A stretch of 64,000 nucleotides of DNA from Pedobacter petrophilus (GTDB taxonomy: Bacteria > Bacteroidota > Bacteroidia > Sphingobacteriales > Sphingobacteriaceae). The stretch spans positions 1 to 64,000 of the forward strand of contig NZ_WKKH01000008.1 in NCBI RefSeq assembly GCF_009674725.1, written 5' to 3'. Made by a program: the position numbers and the translations under genes. The stretch's first letter is position 1. Each line of letters opens with the position of its first letter. This document shows, piece by piece, positions 16,323 to 24,677 of this stretch. The notes beneath the pieces were generated by a model. It had not been told where the DNA came from and made no database searches. It saw only the letters and a list, made by a program, of their open reading frames with translations.

Positions 16323-17903
16323 TTAATAATGAGACATCCAGTAGAAAGCGTCGTCATTATAGCTTTGAGGATCTGATAAAGGATTAACTCTTTTATATGG
16401 TGCCACAATAAGGGTAACTAATCCCGTATTTAATCCTCTTGTCGATGTCATATTTGGTTCAAGTGGCGCATTAATGACGTGCTCAATCACCGGATACTGT
16501 GCTATTGCATTTCTTCCTTTCAATTCAACGGGATCTTCAAAACTTAATATTGCTTCTCCTAAATTGAATGAAGAAACAGTGGTTGATACCTCGTATATGC
16601 TGGTTTTTGTTGAGCTCGTGCTGCCACCTGCGCTGGCCCCAATTTTAATCACCTTAAAAAGGTTAAAGCCTGCATCTACTTTAAAATTAGTTGAAAAATT
16701 AGAAGAGACGTTAGTCGTATATTTTTTAGTCTCCCCAAAATTAAACTCTTCAATTAAAAACTTCCAGGTGTCTCCATATTTTTGCATATCCCATGTAGCG
16801 ATCTCTATTGGTGATATAGGGAAATATTTTGTTACCCTGGAACCTCCAACATTTGTGAATAGTTCGTTTTTACTAACGCTAAATCCCTTTTTAACATCTT
16901 TAACGGAAGTACCTTCAACAAATAGTGTAGTAACATAAATTTCATAAATACCTTCGGTCCAGTCATTATTTAAGGCATCCAAAGTTTGCTCAGAAGAAGA
17001 ACTATTGAAATAAAATCCTTGGATTGCTTCTGCGTAAGTATTATCCAAAGTACCAGAATCCGTGTCGTTCTTTAAGCTGTAATAGATGCAGTCTCTATCA
17101 TAAGTAAAGTTATATCCTGAATAATAGCCATGCCATAATTTGCCAACGTATGTACCCGGACCTTGTCCATTTTGGTACGTAATTGAATTATTTGTAGGGT
17201 TTACAGATGCTGTTTTTGATGGAATATTTAAATTTTTAAAGTCAGAACTTGTAAAATAAAGTTGTTTATTATTAACTGACATCAACGCATCTCCTTTTTT
17301 TATTGTACTAAGATTATTGCTATTTGTTGATCCTGAATTATCATCAAAATTCACACGTTCATTGTTTTTTACAACGAGTACGGGAACGGTGGGTTCACTC
17401 GAATACGATAGGGCTAATTTATTTTGATTGGAATCAAATGCTAATAATGGTTTATTTGTTACTATATCATTCTCGTTTCTCACTGCAACAATAGGAATTT
17501 GATTCTCCGTGCGCCATGTATCCGGTTTAAACACCTTTAATGAGGGTACGAATATTGTAAGTAAGACTGCATCATTTACGTTAGTTACAAATTTATCCTT
17601 TCCAAGTTCTGAAAAGCCAGCTATAAAGTCTAAAACCTTAGTTCCATCTGACAACTTTACATCTTTAATTTTTTGAAAAAGCACATCATTATCCTTGTCA
17701 AATTCTAAAAGAGATTCTTTCCTGATTAATTCCCTTAATTCATAATTAGTAATGGCTTTTGATAAGGCTTTAGCAAATGCTTTGTTTGTAACAGAAAAAT
17801 CTGCTGTCTCAATTTTTTCCGTTTCAAGAATACCTTCTTTTTTTGAACAAGACGTGAAGCAGAATACTGCCATGAGTACTAGAAATACGTTAACTTTTTT
17901 CAT
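16323..17903 (-). CDS. Unknown lipoprotein of the haem operon with amphipathic Ser/Thr hairpin
   Basis: The function is not recognised. The protein (526 residues) begins with a lipoprotein signal ending FTSC (Cys19) and is probably exposed on the outer membrane. Residues 20-190 hold a helical part and then beta-rich sequence. The C-terminal third contains GETKKYTTNVSSNFSTNFKV (390-409), IGASAGGSTSSTKTSIYEV and STTVSSFNLGEAIL: alternating polar and apolar residues rich in Ser/Thr, like the membrane-inserting hairpins of aerolysin-type pore formers. That similarity is by eye only. It is the last gene of an operon with a TonB receptor and HmuY, with 20 bases between it and hmuY, so a role in haem acquisition or release from host or prey proteins is a reasonable guess. 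Confidence 0.7.
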   Translation of the reverse strand: MKKVNVFLVLMAVFCFTSCSKKEGILETEKIETADFSVTNKAFAKALSKAITNYELRELIRKESLLEFDKDNDVLFQKIKDVKLSDGTKVLDFIAGFSELGKDKFVTNVNDAVLLTIFVPSLKVFKPDTWRTENQIPIVAVRNENDIVTNKPLLAFDSNQNKLALSYSSEPTVPVLVVKNNERVNFDDNSGSTNSNNLSTIKKGDALMSVNNKQLYFTSSDFKNLNIPSKTASVNPTNNSITYQNGQGPGTYVGKLWHGYYSGYNFTYDRDCIYYSLKNDTDSGTLDNTYAEAIQGFYFNSSSSEQTLDALNNDWTEGIYEIYVTTLFVEGTSVKDVKKGFSVSKNELFTNVGGSRVTKYFPISPIEIATWDMQKYGDTWKFLIEEFNFGETKKYTTNVSSNFSTNFKVDAGFNLFKVIKIGASAGGSTSSTKTSIYEVSTTVSSFNLGEAILSFEDPVELKGRNAIAQYPVIEHVINAPLEPNMTSTRGLNTGLVTLIVAPYKRVNPLSDPQSYNDDAFYWMSHY

Positions 17904-17923
17904 TTTTTTACATTTAATTTTAA

Positions 17924-18988
17924 TTATACTTTTTTGATTAATTTGTATTCAATTATGGGTTTACCACGAGTACCACCATCGCCAGATATAAAGCTTACGA
18001 ATTTCAATTTGTAAAGGTTACCGGTAGCATCTTTTATTATAAAAAACACATCGGTATTAACACGTCCGCCATTGCCATTTCTATCTGGAGCAGTTCTCCA
18101 CTTTGAACCAATGACGTCTCTTGCAGAAGAAAATGAGAGATCTGAAATATTAGATTCATTAAATGAGGCATAAGTTTTGGTTGCCGTGGCTATAACTGCT
18201 GCTGCAGCAACTCCGGCCAGGTTGTTTATGAAAACTAAGTCAGAGAAAGCATAAGGAGATCCAGCTGTAAAATACATACTATATCCCCAAACAATATCCC
18301 AGCTACCTTTCGCCGGTTCAACGGTAATAGCGGCTCCTTTAATTAGTGATGCAAACTGATAGTTTACTTCAGCATTTTTATTAATATCCAATGATTTAAA
18401 AGTAGTTTCGGCAACTTTAGCATATTGTAAAGTATAACCAGTCCCCTTTCTCAATACACGAATTTTGTATAAATCATTTGTAGTCAGGGTAGTACCTGCA
18501 CCTCCTTTCCTGTTAATGATGTATACTTTGTTATCTGCATCAGTAACTGAAACGACTGCGATAGCGGTTTTATTAAGTATATTAGACTCACGTCCATCGT
18601 CTACAATCGTAAAATTGCCAAGGCCTTGTCCAACTTTTAATTCATTTGGGTCGAAGTCGGTAGCTGTAACAGCATTTAAATCAGTTTTATTAACCAATAG
18701 CGCCGATGCTCCGTTTGTTGAATTTAAAATTACCCTGAAATCGCTTCCGGAGTAAAATCCCAGGTCCCAGCTATCTCTTTCAACAGAAGTCTGTTTATCA
18801 GCACTAAAATCAACATATACACTATTTCCGGCTGCCGTACCATCTTCTGCTCCAACTAATCCGTTTAATGTTAAAGTGTTTCCATCAGATGGTGGCACAA
18901 TGAAAATAGGTTCATCTGCTTCTTTTTTGCAGGCTGTAAATGTTACCGCTAAAAAAGCGATAGCGATCATTGAGTTAAGTTTATTCAT
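17924..18988 (-). CDS. hmuY: HmuY family haem-binding lipoprotein
   Basis: This is a haemophore-like lipoprotein of the HmuY family, which binds haem outside the cell and passes it to a TonB receptor. The signal peptide ends FTAC (Cys20). Two family-type repeats are visible, RDSWDLGFYSGSDFRVIL and KGSWDIVWGYSMYF, where SWD plus aromatics are typical. It is 354 residues, longer than the classic Porphyromonas protein, which fits the two-repeat Bacteroidota form. It lies 25 bases after the TonB receptor gene in the same direction. Haem ligands cannot be named from the sequence with confidence. Confidence 0.85.
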   Translation of the reverse strand: MNKLNSMIAIAFLAVTFTACKKEADEPIFIVPPSDGNTLTLNGLVGAEDGTAAGNSVYVDFSADKQTSVERDSWDLGFYSGSDFRVILNSTNGASALLVNKTDLNAVTATDFDPNELKVGQGLGNFTIVDDGRESNILNKTAIAVVSVTDADNKVYIINRKGGAGTTLTTNDLYKIRVLRKGTGYTLQYAKVAETTFKSLDINKNAEVNYQFASLIKGAAITVEPAKGSWDIVWGYSMYFTAGSPYAFSDLVFINNLAGVAAAAVIATATKTYASFNESNISDLSFSSARDVIGSKWRTAPDRNGNGGRVNTDVFFIIKDATGNLYKLKFVSFISGDGGTRGKPIIEYKLIKKV

Positions 18989-19013
18989 ATTTATTATTTT
19001 TAATTGTTAATGA

Positions 19014-21083
19014 TTAAATTTTATTCCAGTTAAAGCTTAAGCCTAATACATAAGAGCGGCCATAACTCAATGGAACCGGTTCTCCGCCAGTGCTATGTGC
19101 ACCACCTGATGCCGTTGATGTATTGTTCAATTGCGTTATATTGAAAATATTTTTAACTCCTGCGGTTAGCAAAAGCGATTTGTATAAAGTCTTATTAACC
19201 ATTAAGTCTGCAAAGCTGAATGATGAAATTTTAGTTGGTAGATAGGATAGCGTTGCATTGCCGGTGCTGGTTTGGAAACCTAGTTTTTCTCCGGTGTATT
19301 TATAAAATATACTTACGTTCGCATTAATCTTATTTATAGCGTAAGTGAGGTTTGCCGTAACCTCTGGCGACCATAATATCTGCTTACCGGTAAACGTTTC
19401 ATCTTCAGAATAGGTATGAAAAGAACCAATATAAGAGACGCCAATGCTGGCGTTTAGATTTTTAAAAGTTAAGTTGTTATCTAACGTAGTTCCAACGGTT
19501 TTAAAATTACTAATGTTTAATAAGGTGGTTCTTGAATTGTCTGATGGATCTAGTCCGAAATCAATTTTATTCTTGAATTTATTAAGAAAACCTGCTAACG
19601 TAGTGCGAAAACCTAAATGCTTTTCCTTTATGGCAGACCAGACAAGTGATCCGTTATAGCTGTTAGATTGCTCCGCTTTTAGATTTGTATTTCCGTAGAT
19701 ACTGTGGCTCGCATCTACAAAATCATAATACAATTCCCGTAATGCAGGCGATCTAAATCCTTTAGCATAGCCCAATCTAAGATCAAGATTTCTTGAAAGT
19801 TGAAATTTTGTGTTTAAAGAAGGCACTATAGGGGCATTGTAAATAGAGTTTTTAATTACCCTTAGTCCCGGCCGGATATTAATCTCATTGTTTAATTTTA
19901 TTTCAGATGATATAAAAAATGCCAGGTCGTTAATCACAGGCGATCCGCTTATTCGTTGTCCTGTGGCTGCATCTCTGTTAAATTCAAAACCAGGCTGAAA
20001 AGATACCATATCCGTCATTTTATAAACCGCCGTAGTTCTGAATATGATGGTATTAAATTTTGCTGTATCCTGCTCACCGGCGCCAGTGGTACGTTTCTCT
20101 GTATTGTTAATAAAGTTATGGTTAACCGTTTGTGTAGATCTTTGCAGATCTGTATAGCCCGCAATCGCTGATATATTAAGTTTTTGGCTGATCTTCCATT
20201 CAGATTGCAGCTGATTTGTATATCGTTTAGTAGTGTAAGTAGCAAGTTTGCCTTCGTAAGTGTTAGGGTTTATTCCAAACCTGGCATCAATTGTTTCGTT
20301 TACAGCATCAAGGCGATACCAAATATTAAAGTTTTCATTCCGATAGCCCACTTTGGTATTACCCAGCCATTGCTCTTTAGGTTTCCATTGGTTTTTCCTT
20401 TGATTAAATTCATCCAGAAAAGCAGTTTTTGGAGCCATATTCCAGCCGCCAAATTCTTGATGGGAAACGCCAGCCAAAGCATTCCAACCCTTATTCTGCC
20501 AGCTTAAGCTTAAGTTTTGATTGTGCAAACCGGCGTCAGTGAGTCCTGCATATTCTTTTCCAGCGGTTTCTTCCTGAACGCGGGCATTCAAGCTCAATAA
20601 AGACTTACCCGCATTTTTCGTGATGATGTTAATTACTCCAGCCAAAGCATCGCTTCCATATGTAACAGACATCGGACCCTCTATAATTTCTATTCTGTCT
20701 ACGGTGTTGATATCAATTTGCCCTAAACTTTCCCTTGCATCCGATCTGTCTACCATAGGTACTCCATCAAGTAAAATTTTAACGTTTCTTCCCGACATTC
20801 CCATTAGCGAAACATCTGTTGTTCCAAGAGTCAGGTCATTTGAGAATCTAAATCCAAGTTCCGTATTTAATACTTGTTGAAGATTAGTAGCAGCCCTTAA
20901 CCGAATTTTTTCTGCGTCAATTGTTCGCACATTATATATTGAATTTTTTAAACTCTGTTGTCCATACTGCCCGGTAACCACTACCTCATTTAAATCATTT
21001 GCTTTTGCGGTATCCACTTTAATTTCCTGAGCCAGCGCAACGGATTCAAAAAGCAAAAAGACAAGCGATAAATATATTTTCAT
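19014..21083 (-). CDS. hmuR: TonB-dependent receptor, probable haem receptor (HmuR-like)
   Basis: This is an outer-membrane TonB-dependent transporter of 689 residues. A signal peptide ending VALAQ is followed by the TonB-box-like NDLNEVVVTG, the plug (about 45-155, with LLDGVPMVDR and IEIIEGPMSVTYGSDALAGV) and a 22-strand-type barrel ending in LGLSFNWNKI. It lacks the carboxypeptidase-like N-domain of SusC proteins. In the barrel, GFRSPALRELYYDFVDASH is followed by IYGNTNL, resembling the FRAP-His-NPNL arrangement of haem receptors (ShuA/HemR/HmuR), with His between the two motifs. Together with the downstream hmuY, this makes haem the likely ligand. A divergent AraC regulator probably controls it. 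Confidence 0.85.
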   Translation of the reverse strand: MKIYLSLVFLLFESVALAQEIKVDTAKANDLNEVVVTGQYGQQSLKNSIYNVRTIDAEKIRLRAATNLQQVLNTELGFRFSNDLTLGTTDVSLMGMSGRNVKILLDGVPMVDRSDARESLGQIDINTVDRIEIIEGPMSVTYGSDALAGVINIITKNAGKSLLSLNARVQEETAGKEYAGLTDAGLHNQNLSLSWQNKGWNALAGVSHQEFGGWNMAPKTAFLDEFNQRKNQWKPKEQWLGNTKVGYRNENFNIWYRLDAVNETIDARFGINPNTYEGKLATYTTKRYTNQLQSEWKISQKLNISAIAGYTDLQRSTQTVNHNFINNTEKRTTGAGEQDTAKFNTIIFRTTAVYKMTDMVSFQPGFEFNRDAATGQRISGSPVINDLAFFISSEIKLNNEINIRPGLRVIKNSIYNAPIVPSLNTKFQLSRNLDLRLGYAKGFRSPALRELYYDFVDASHSIYGNTNLKAEQSNSYNGSLVWSAIKEKHLGFRTTLAGFLNKFKNKIDFGLDPSDNSRTTLLNISNFKTVGTTLDNNLTFKNLNASIGVSYIGSFHTYSEDETFTGKQILWSPEVTANLTYAINKINANVSIFYKYTGEKLGFQTSTGNATLSYLPTKISSFSFADLMVNKTLYKSLLLTAGVKNIFNITQLNNTSTASGGAHSTGGEPVPLSYGRSYVLGLSFNWNKI

Positions 21084-21147
21084 TTATTTAGACTAATTAT
21101 AAATAATTATGCAAATTTGTAGATAATCAGCATAAGGAGATAACGCC

Positions 21148-21176
21148 ATACGGATAATTAATGCCGTGATACGGAT
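21148..21176. promoter_or_regulatory. Operator-like direct repeat ATACGGAT, 21-bp period
   Basis: Two identical octamers ATACGGAT start at 21148 and 21169, exactly 21 bp (two helical turns) apart, in the gap between the TonB receptor and araC-type genes. Tandem half-sites at this spacing are typical of AraC-family binding. Confidence 0.55.
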
Positions 21177-21259
21177 TAAAATGAAGGCCTATTATTTGGC
21201 GTAGCAATGTTATTTAAAATCAATAATGATGATATGTGGATGTGCGGAGAATTAATAAA

Positions 21260-22192
21260 ATGAAAATCAGACTTTTAGAATATCATACTCAAACTACTGT
21301 TTACGAAAACACCTATGGCTACAATTTTGATATCAACGGCGATCTGGAGGAAAGTAAACAAGAGATCCGAACGGAGAATTATCAGGTTAATTTATCAGAG
21401 AAATGGTTTAATGGAATACACATCAGCACTGCTGAAATTATTACGCAAAACGCTCAAGACTTTTATTATGAATCTTCGCAACAGCACATTGGGTTTTTAT
21501 TTTGTTTAAATGGAAGTATCAGCTATTTCAACGATGCGAAAACCAAACACCTCCTTAGCCTGAATCACAACCAGCAAAATATTTCAGCAGGGCAGTTTAA
21601 TCGGGTAGTATTCAACATTTCCGGAAAAGCGAGTTATACCTATATTCAGTTAACAGAATCATATTTTAGCAAAGTGACTAATCAGTGTTTTATAGAGCAA
21701 AATGGGTTAACTCAAAATGCAATTACGCCAGAGATTGAGTTGTTACTTCGAACATTCGAGCATCCTAATTACAATGGAAGGATGAAACGCATCTTTCTCG
21801 AATCAAAAATATTCGAATTGATTATTTCTTACCTGCAAAAAAAAGAAGTTGCGGCCGTATCAATCAAGGAAGAAGACGTTCGGAAAATCTTGTTTGCGAA
21901 GCAATTAATCGAAAGTAATTTGCAGCATCCCTGTTCACTGATGGAGTTATCCCGCAAGGCTGGTATAAACGACTATAAACTTAAAAAAGGTTTTAAAACC
22001 CTGATTGGTTATACGGTTTTCGGTTACCTGTACAAAATCCGAATGGAAAGGGCCCATTATTTTCTGCTTCACGAAAAAAAGTCTGTTAATGAAGTTGCTT
22101 TCCTTGTTGGCTATAAAAATGCACAACATTTTATTTCGGCTTTTAAAAAACACTATGCACTGCTGCCCGGAAGCCTAAACAAAAATTTTTAG
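21260..22192 (+). CDS. AraC family transcriptional regulator
   Basis: The protein has an N-terminal sensory part (1 to about 190) and a C-terminal AraC double helix-turn-helix. The latter shows LMELSRKAGINDYKLKKGFK, then FGYLYKIRMERAHYFLLHEK and SVNEVAFLVGYKNAQHFISAFKK, the normal final signature. The N-terminal part resembles siderophore/haem-type PchR regulators in overall layout. ATG 21260 (MKIRLLEYHT) is preferred to an in-frame GTG at 21236. It is divergent from the haem-uptake operon, with an operator-like direct repeat between them, so control of haem uptake in response to haem or iron is the likely role. Confidence 0.9.
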   Translation: MKIRLLEYHTQTTVYENTYGYNFDINGDLEESKQEIRTENYQVNLSEKWFNGIHISTAEIITQNAQDFYYESSQQHIGFLFCLNGSISYFNDAKTKHLLSLNHNQQNISAGQFNRVVFNISGKASYTYIQLTESYFSKVTNQCFIEQNGLTQNAITPEIELLLRTFEHPNYNGRMKRIFLESKIFELIISYLQKKEVAAVSIKEEDVRKILFAKQLIESNLQHPCSLMELSRKAGINDYKLKKGFKTLIGYTVFGYLYKIRMERAHYFLLHEKKSVNEVAFLVGYKNAQHFISAFKKHYALLPGSLNKNF

Positions 22193-22260
22193 CACCATTC
22201 CATAATAGTAAGATATCAAGGCTAGGTCTGTATTTTGTAAGATTAAGGCCAAAAATTCAT

Positions 22261-22291
22261 GGAACGAATAGTGCTTGCCGATTATCGTTCC
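22261..22291. other. Inverted repeat upstream of MBL gene
   Basis: GGAACGA (22261) and TCGTTCC (22285) form a 7-bp inverted repeat across 17 bases, about 35 bases before the MBL-fold start. It could be an operator; no terminator features are seen. Confidence 0.3.
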
Positions 22292-22325
22292 GGCAATACC
22301 TACATTAGCGCATTAAATTTAAAAA

Positions 22326-23420
22326 ATGGTTTTCCTTTATATTATAGTTGCCATCATTGTGCTTGTTTTGATTGTAATCAACCTGCCAGTATTCGGACGT
22401 TTACCCAGCGGTTTAAGATTGGATAAAATTCATCAGCTGGCCAATTACCATGATGGAGCAATACATAACTTATCTTTAACACCGATGCAGCCAGAAGGGG
22501 TAAGCTTTTTTATGATTTTGAAGGCGTTTTTTTTAGAGAAACATCCTAATAAAACTCCTGATAAGGCTTTAAAATTTGTTCTACCGGATTTAGATGCTCT
22601 TCCAAAGGATCAGGCACCGGAAATCATCTGGTTCGGACATTCGTCTTACCTGATCAAAGTGGATCAGCTAAGGATTCTGGTTGATCCTGTTTTTAGTAAA
22701 GTTCCATCACCATTTTCATTCATAGGGAGTAAAGCATTTCCCGGAACTGATTTTGTAAAGGCAGAACAATTTAAAAATATAGACATCCTACTCATCACAC
22801 ATGATCACTACGATCACCTGGACTATCAAACGATCTTAACCCTGGCCCCGAATGTAAAAAAAATTGTCACTTCAATTGGTGTTGGATCGCATTTGGAAAG
22901 ATGGGGAATACCTGCGGCTCAAATAAATGAACTTTGCTGGCATGAGTCGATATCGCTTACCAACCATTTGAAATTTACCGCCGTACCCGCGCGGCACTTT
23001 ACCGGAAGAAAAGTTAAGCGTAATCAAACCTTATGGTCTGCCTTCGTTTTGGAAACGGAAAAATCCAGACTATTTTTGGGCGGAGATTCAGGCTATGATA
23101 CCCATTTTGCAGAAATAGGAAAAACTTATGGACCATTCGATCTGGCTATTTTAGAATGCGGCCAGTACAATGCTTATTGGCCATTTATTCATATGTATCC
23201 AGAAGAAACCGTGCAAGCGGCAATAGACTTAAAAGCAAAAGTATTGTTGCCCGTACATTGGGGTAAATTCAGTTTGGCTATGCATCCCTGGAACGAACCG
23301 ATACAAAGAGTGGTTTCAGCAGCTAAGGAAAGCAGGCTGCATTTAGTTACACCAAGGCCCGGCGAAACCATTATACTTGACCGGTATTTACCTGATGCAA
23401 AATGGTGGCAGGAAGAATAA
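22326..23420 (+). CDS. MBL-fold metal hydrolase, NAPE-PLD/UlaG-like
   Basis: This is a membrane-anchored metallo-beta-lactamase-fold hydrolase. Residues 3-21 form an N-terminal hydrophobic anchor. The metal motif THDHYDHLD is at 158-166, with upstream GHSSYLIK, and later ARHFTG, GGDSGYD and LPVHWGKF supply further ligands. This pattern is that of the N-acyl-phosphatidylethanolamine phospholipase D-like group, so a phospholipid substrate is possible; UlaG-type lactonases share the fold. It appears to start a rightward run of loosely spaced genes. Confidence 0.88.
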   Translation: MVFLYIIVAIIVLVLIVINLPVFGRLPSGLRLDKIHQLANYHDGAIHNLSLTPMQPEGVSFFMILKAFFLEKHPNKTPDKALKFVLPDLDALPKDQAPEIIWFGHSSYLIKVDQLRILVDPVFSKVPSPFSFIGSKAFPGTDFVKAEQFKNIDILLITHDHYDHLDYQTILTLAPNVKKIVTSIGVGSHLERWGIPAAQINELCWHESISLTNHLKFTAVPARHFTGRKVKRNQTLWSAFVLETEKSRLFLGGDSGYDTHFAEIGKTYGPFDLAILECGQYNAYWPFIHMYPEETVQAAIDLKAKVLLPVHWGKFSLAMHPWNEPIQRVVSAAKESRLHLVTPRPGETIILDRYLPDAKWWQEE

Positions 23421-23471
23421 GTTAAACAATAATGGGCTGATCGTGTTTATTTTTAAAAATAAGATACGATT

Positions 23472-23834
23472 ATGAAAACAGACCTTGTAGAAATATTTCA
23501 AACGATTAGGGCAGGAGTTCAACCTTATGCCACACGAGGATATACGGTTCATGAAAATTCTGAAACAGGATATGATTTATATAGCGAAAAAAATATTGAA
23601 ACAGCCGGTGAGAAGATTACAGAACGTTTTTTTATAGGGATTTATATCAATGGAGGTGTAGTAGAGGTTAAGTTAAATGCTGAGGACTTTACTTCGAATA
23701 CAGAAGAATTGAAAGTATTTAGTGATGATAAGATTGGTTACGAGATTTCAGAAATAGACGATCAGAAATTGAGTGAAGTACAAACTTTTGTAGAGATTAT
23801 TCATACTCACTTCAAAGAAAAAGAGTGGATATAA
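23472..23834 (+). CDS. Hypothetical 120-residue protein
   Basis: No family is recognised. The protein starts MKTDLVEIFQTIRAGVQPYA, is acidic (many Glu/Asp) and cytosolic, and its centre shows alternating beta-like segments (ERFFIGIYINGGVVEVKL). The size and acidic nature could fit an immunity or antitoxin-like protein, but nothing in the sequence proves this. It lies 51 bases after the MBL gene and 30 before the endonuclease-like gene, all rightward. Confidence 0.6.
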   Translation: MKTDLVEIFQTIRAGVQPYATRGYTVHENSETGYDLYSEKNIETAGEKITERFFIGIYINGGVVEVKLNAEDFTSNTEELKVFSDDKIGYEISEIDDQKLSEVQTFVEIIHTHFKEKEWI

Positions 23835-23864
23835 CAATAGGATAGTTAAATTTGCTGCAAGCAT

Positions 23865-24677
23865 TTGGCAGATAATTTAGCACCTTTGAATCAATTAGCA
23901 TTTAATCAAAATATAGAATGGCATCATCAATTGAGATCCGGATTAGCGGATCTAGAAATTGAATGCCATTTTTCTTTTGATCACGATTTTTGTTTACTGA
24001 AGTTGGCTAATTGCAAACTTGTCGTCCATTTGGTTAGCATTGCGAATCATCATCAGCCGCAAGCGCTTATCAATTTACAGGAAGAATACCATATCGCCGA
24101 AATTAAACTGATTCACCTTTGGGAAGATGTTTGGTTGACCAGGCCTTTGCAGGTATTGGCAAGAATTGGGTCTTTGTTAGGACTAAATGTCAGAATTCAT
24201 GGTCGGAAAACGAAAATTTATAAAATTGCAAAGCCGGTAGCTGATGAGTTTATTAACGAAAACCACTTGCAGGGCGCTGTAAATAGCCGTTATAAATTTG
24301 GATTATTTGAAAATGAAGAACTGGTTGCCGTGGCTACTTTTTCTGCATTGAGAGGTATGAACCATACCGAAAATTATAAATCTGCGGAATTGATTCGATT
24401 TGCAGTGAAGTCGGGTTATACGGTTACCGGAGGTTTAAGCAAGCTGATCTCGCATTTCTCTGAACTTTTAAAACCAAACGATTTAATGACCTATGCCGAT
24501 AGAGACTGGTCAGCTGGGGAAGCTTATGCAACGCTTGGCTTTTCATTAACAGCTACCATTGCTCCCAAACAATTTTCATTAGATCAAAATTTAAACCGGT
24601 CTATTATTAAAGATAATGCTGAAGCTAACACAGCGGTTTTTAATACCGGAAGTCTTAAATTTATCCTGAAGTTTTAA
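23865..24677 (+). CDS. Hef-like homing-endonuclease-related protein
   Basis: The protein has 270 residues and starts with TTG (no in-frame ATG before residue 160). The middle part (about 75-110) has IAEIKLIHLWEDVWLTRP, as in short-patch or Hef-type endonuclease domains. The C-terminal part, IHGRKTKIYKIAKPVADEF, then FINENHLQGAVNSRYKFGLF and later GGLSKLISHF and YADRDWSAGEAYATLGFSLT, closely recalls the domain that follows the nuclease in phage Hef-like proteins. I see no full nuclease active site, so the function may have changed. Its TAA directly abuts the ATG of miaA, so the two are translationally coupled. Whether it acts on DNA or tRNA is unknown. Confidence 0.65.
   Translation: MADNLAPLNQLAFNQNIEWHHQLRSGLADLEIECHFSFDHDFCLLKLANCKLVVHLVSIANHHQPQALINLQEEYHIAEIKLIHLWEDVWLTRPLQVLARIGSLLGLNVRIHGRKTKIYKIAKPVADEFINENHLQGAVNSRYKFGLFENEELVAVATFSALRGMNHTENYKSAELIRFAVKSGYTVTGGLSKLISHFSELLKPNDLMTYADRDWSAGEAYATLGFSLTATIAPKQFSLDQNLNRSIIKDNAEANTAVFNTGSLKFILKF

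Noticed and set aside
16474..16938. Rightward 154-codon frame
   Set aside because: It is antisense to the unknown lipoprotein gene; its length comes from the codon bias of that gene.
20184..20507. Rightward 107-codon frame in the TonB receptor
   Set aside because: Shadow of the receptor gene on the opposite strand.
22261..22325. Short rightward frame beginning ATGGAACGA before the MBL gene
   Set aside because: It runs into the MBL coding region out of frame and has no family features.
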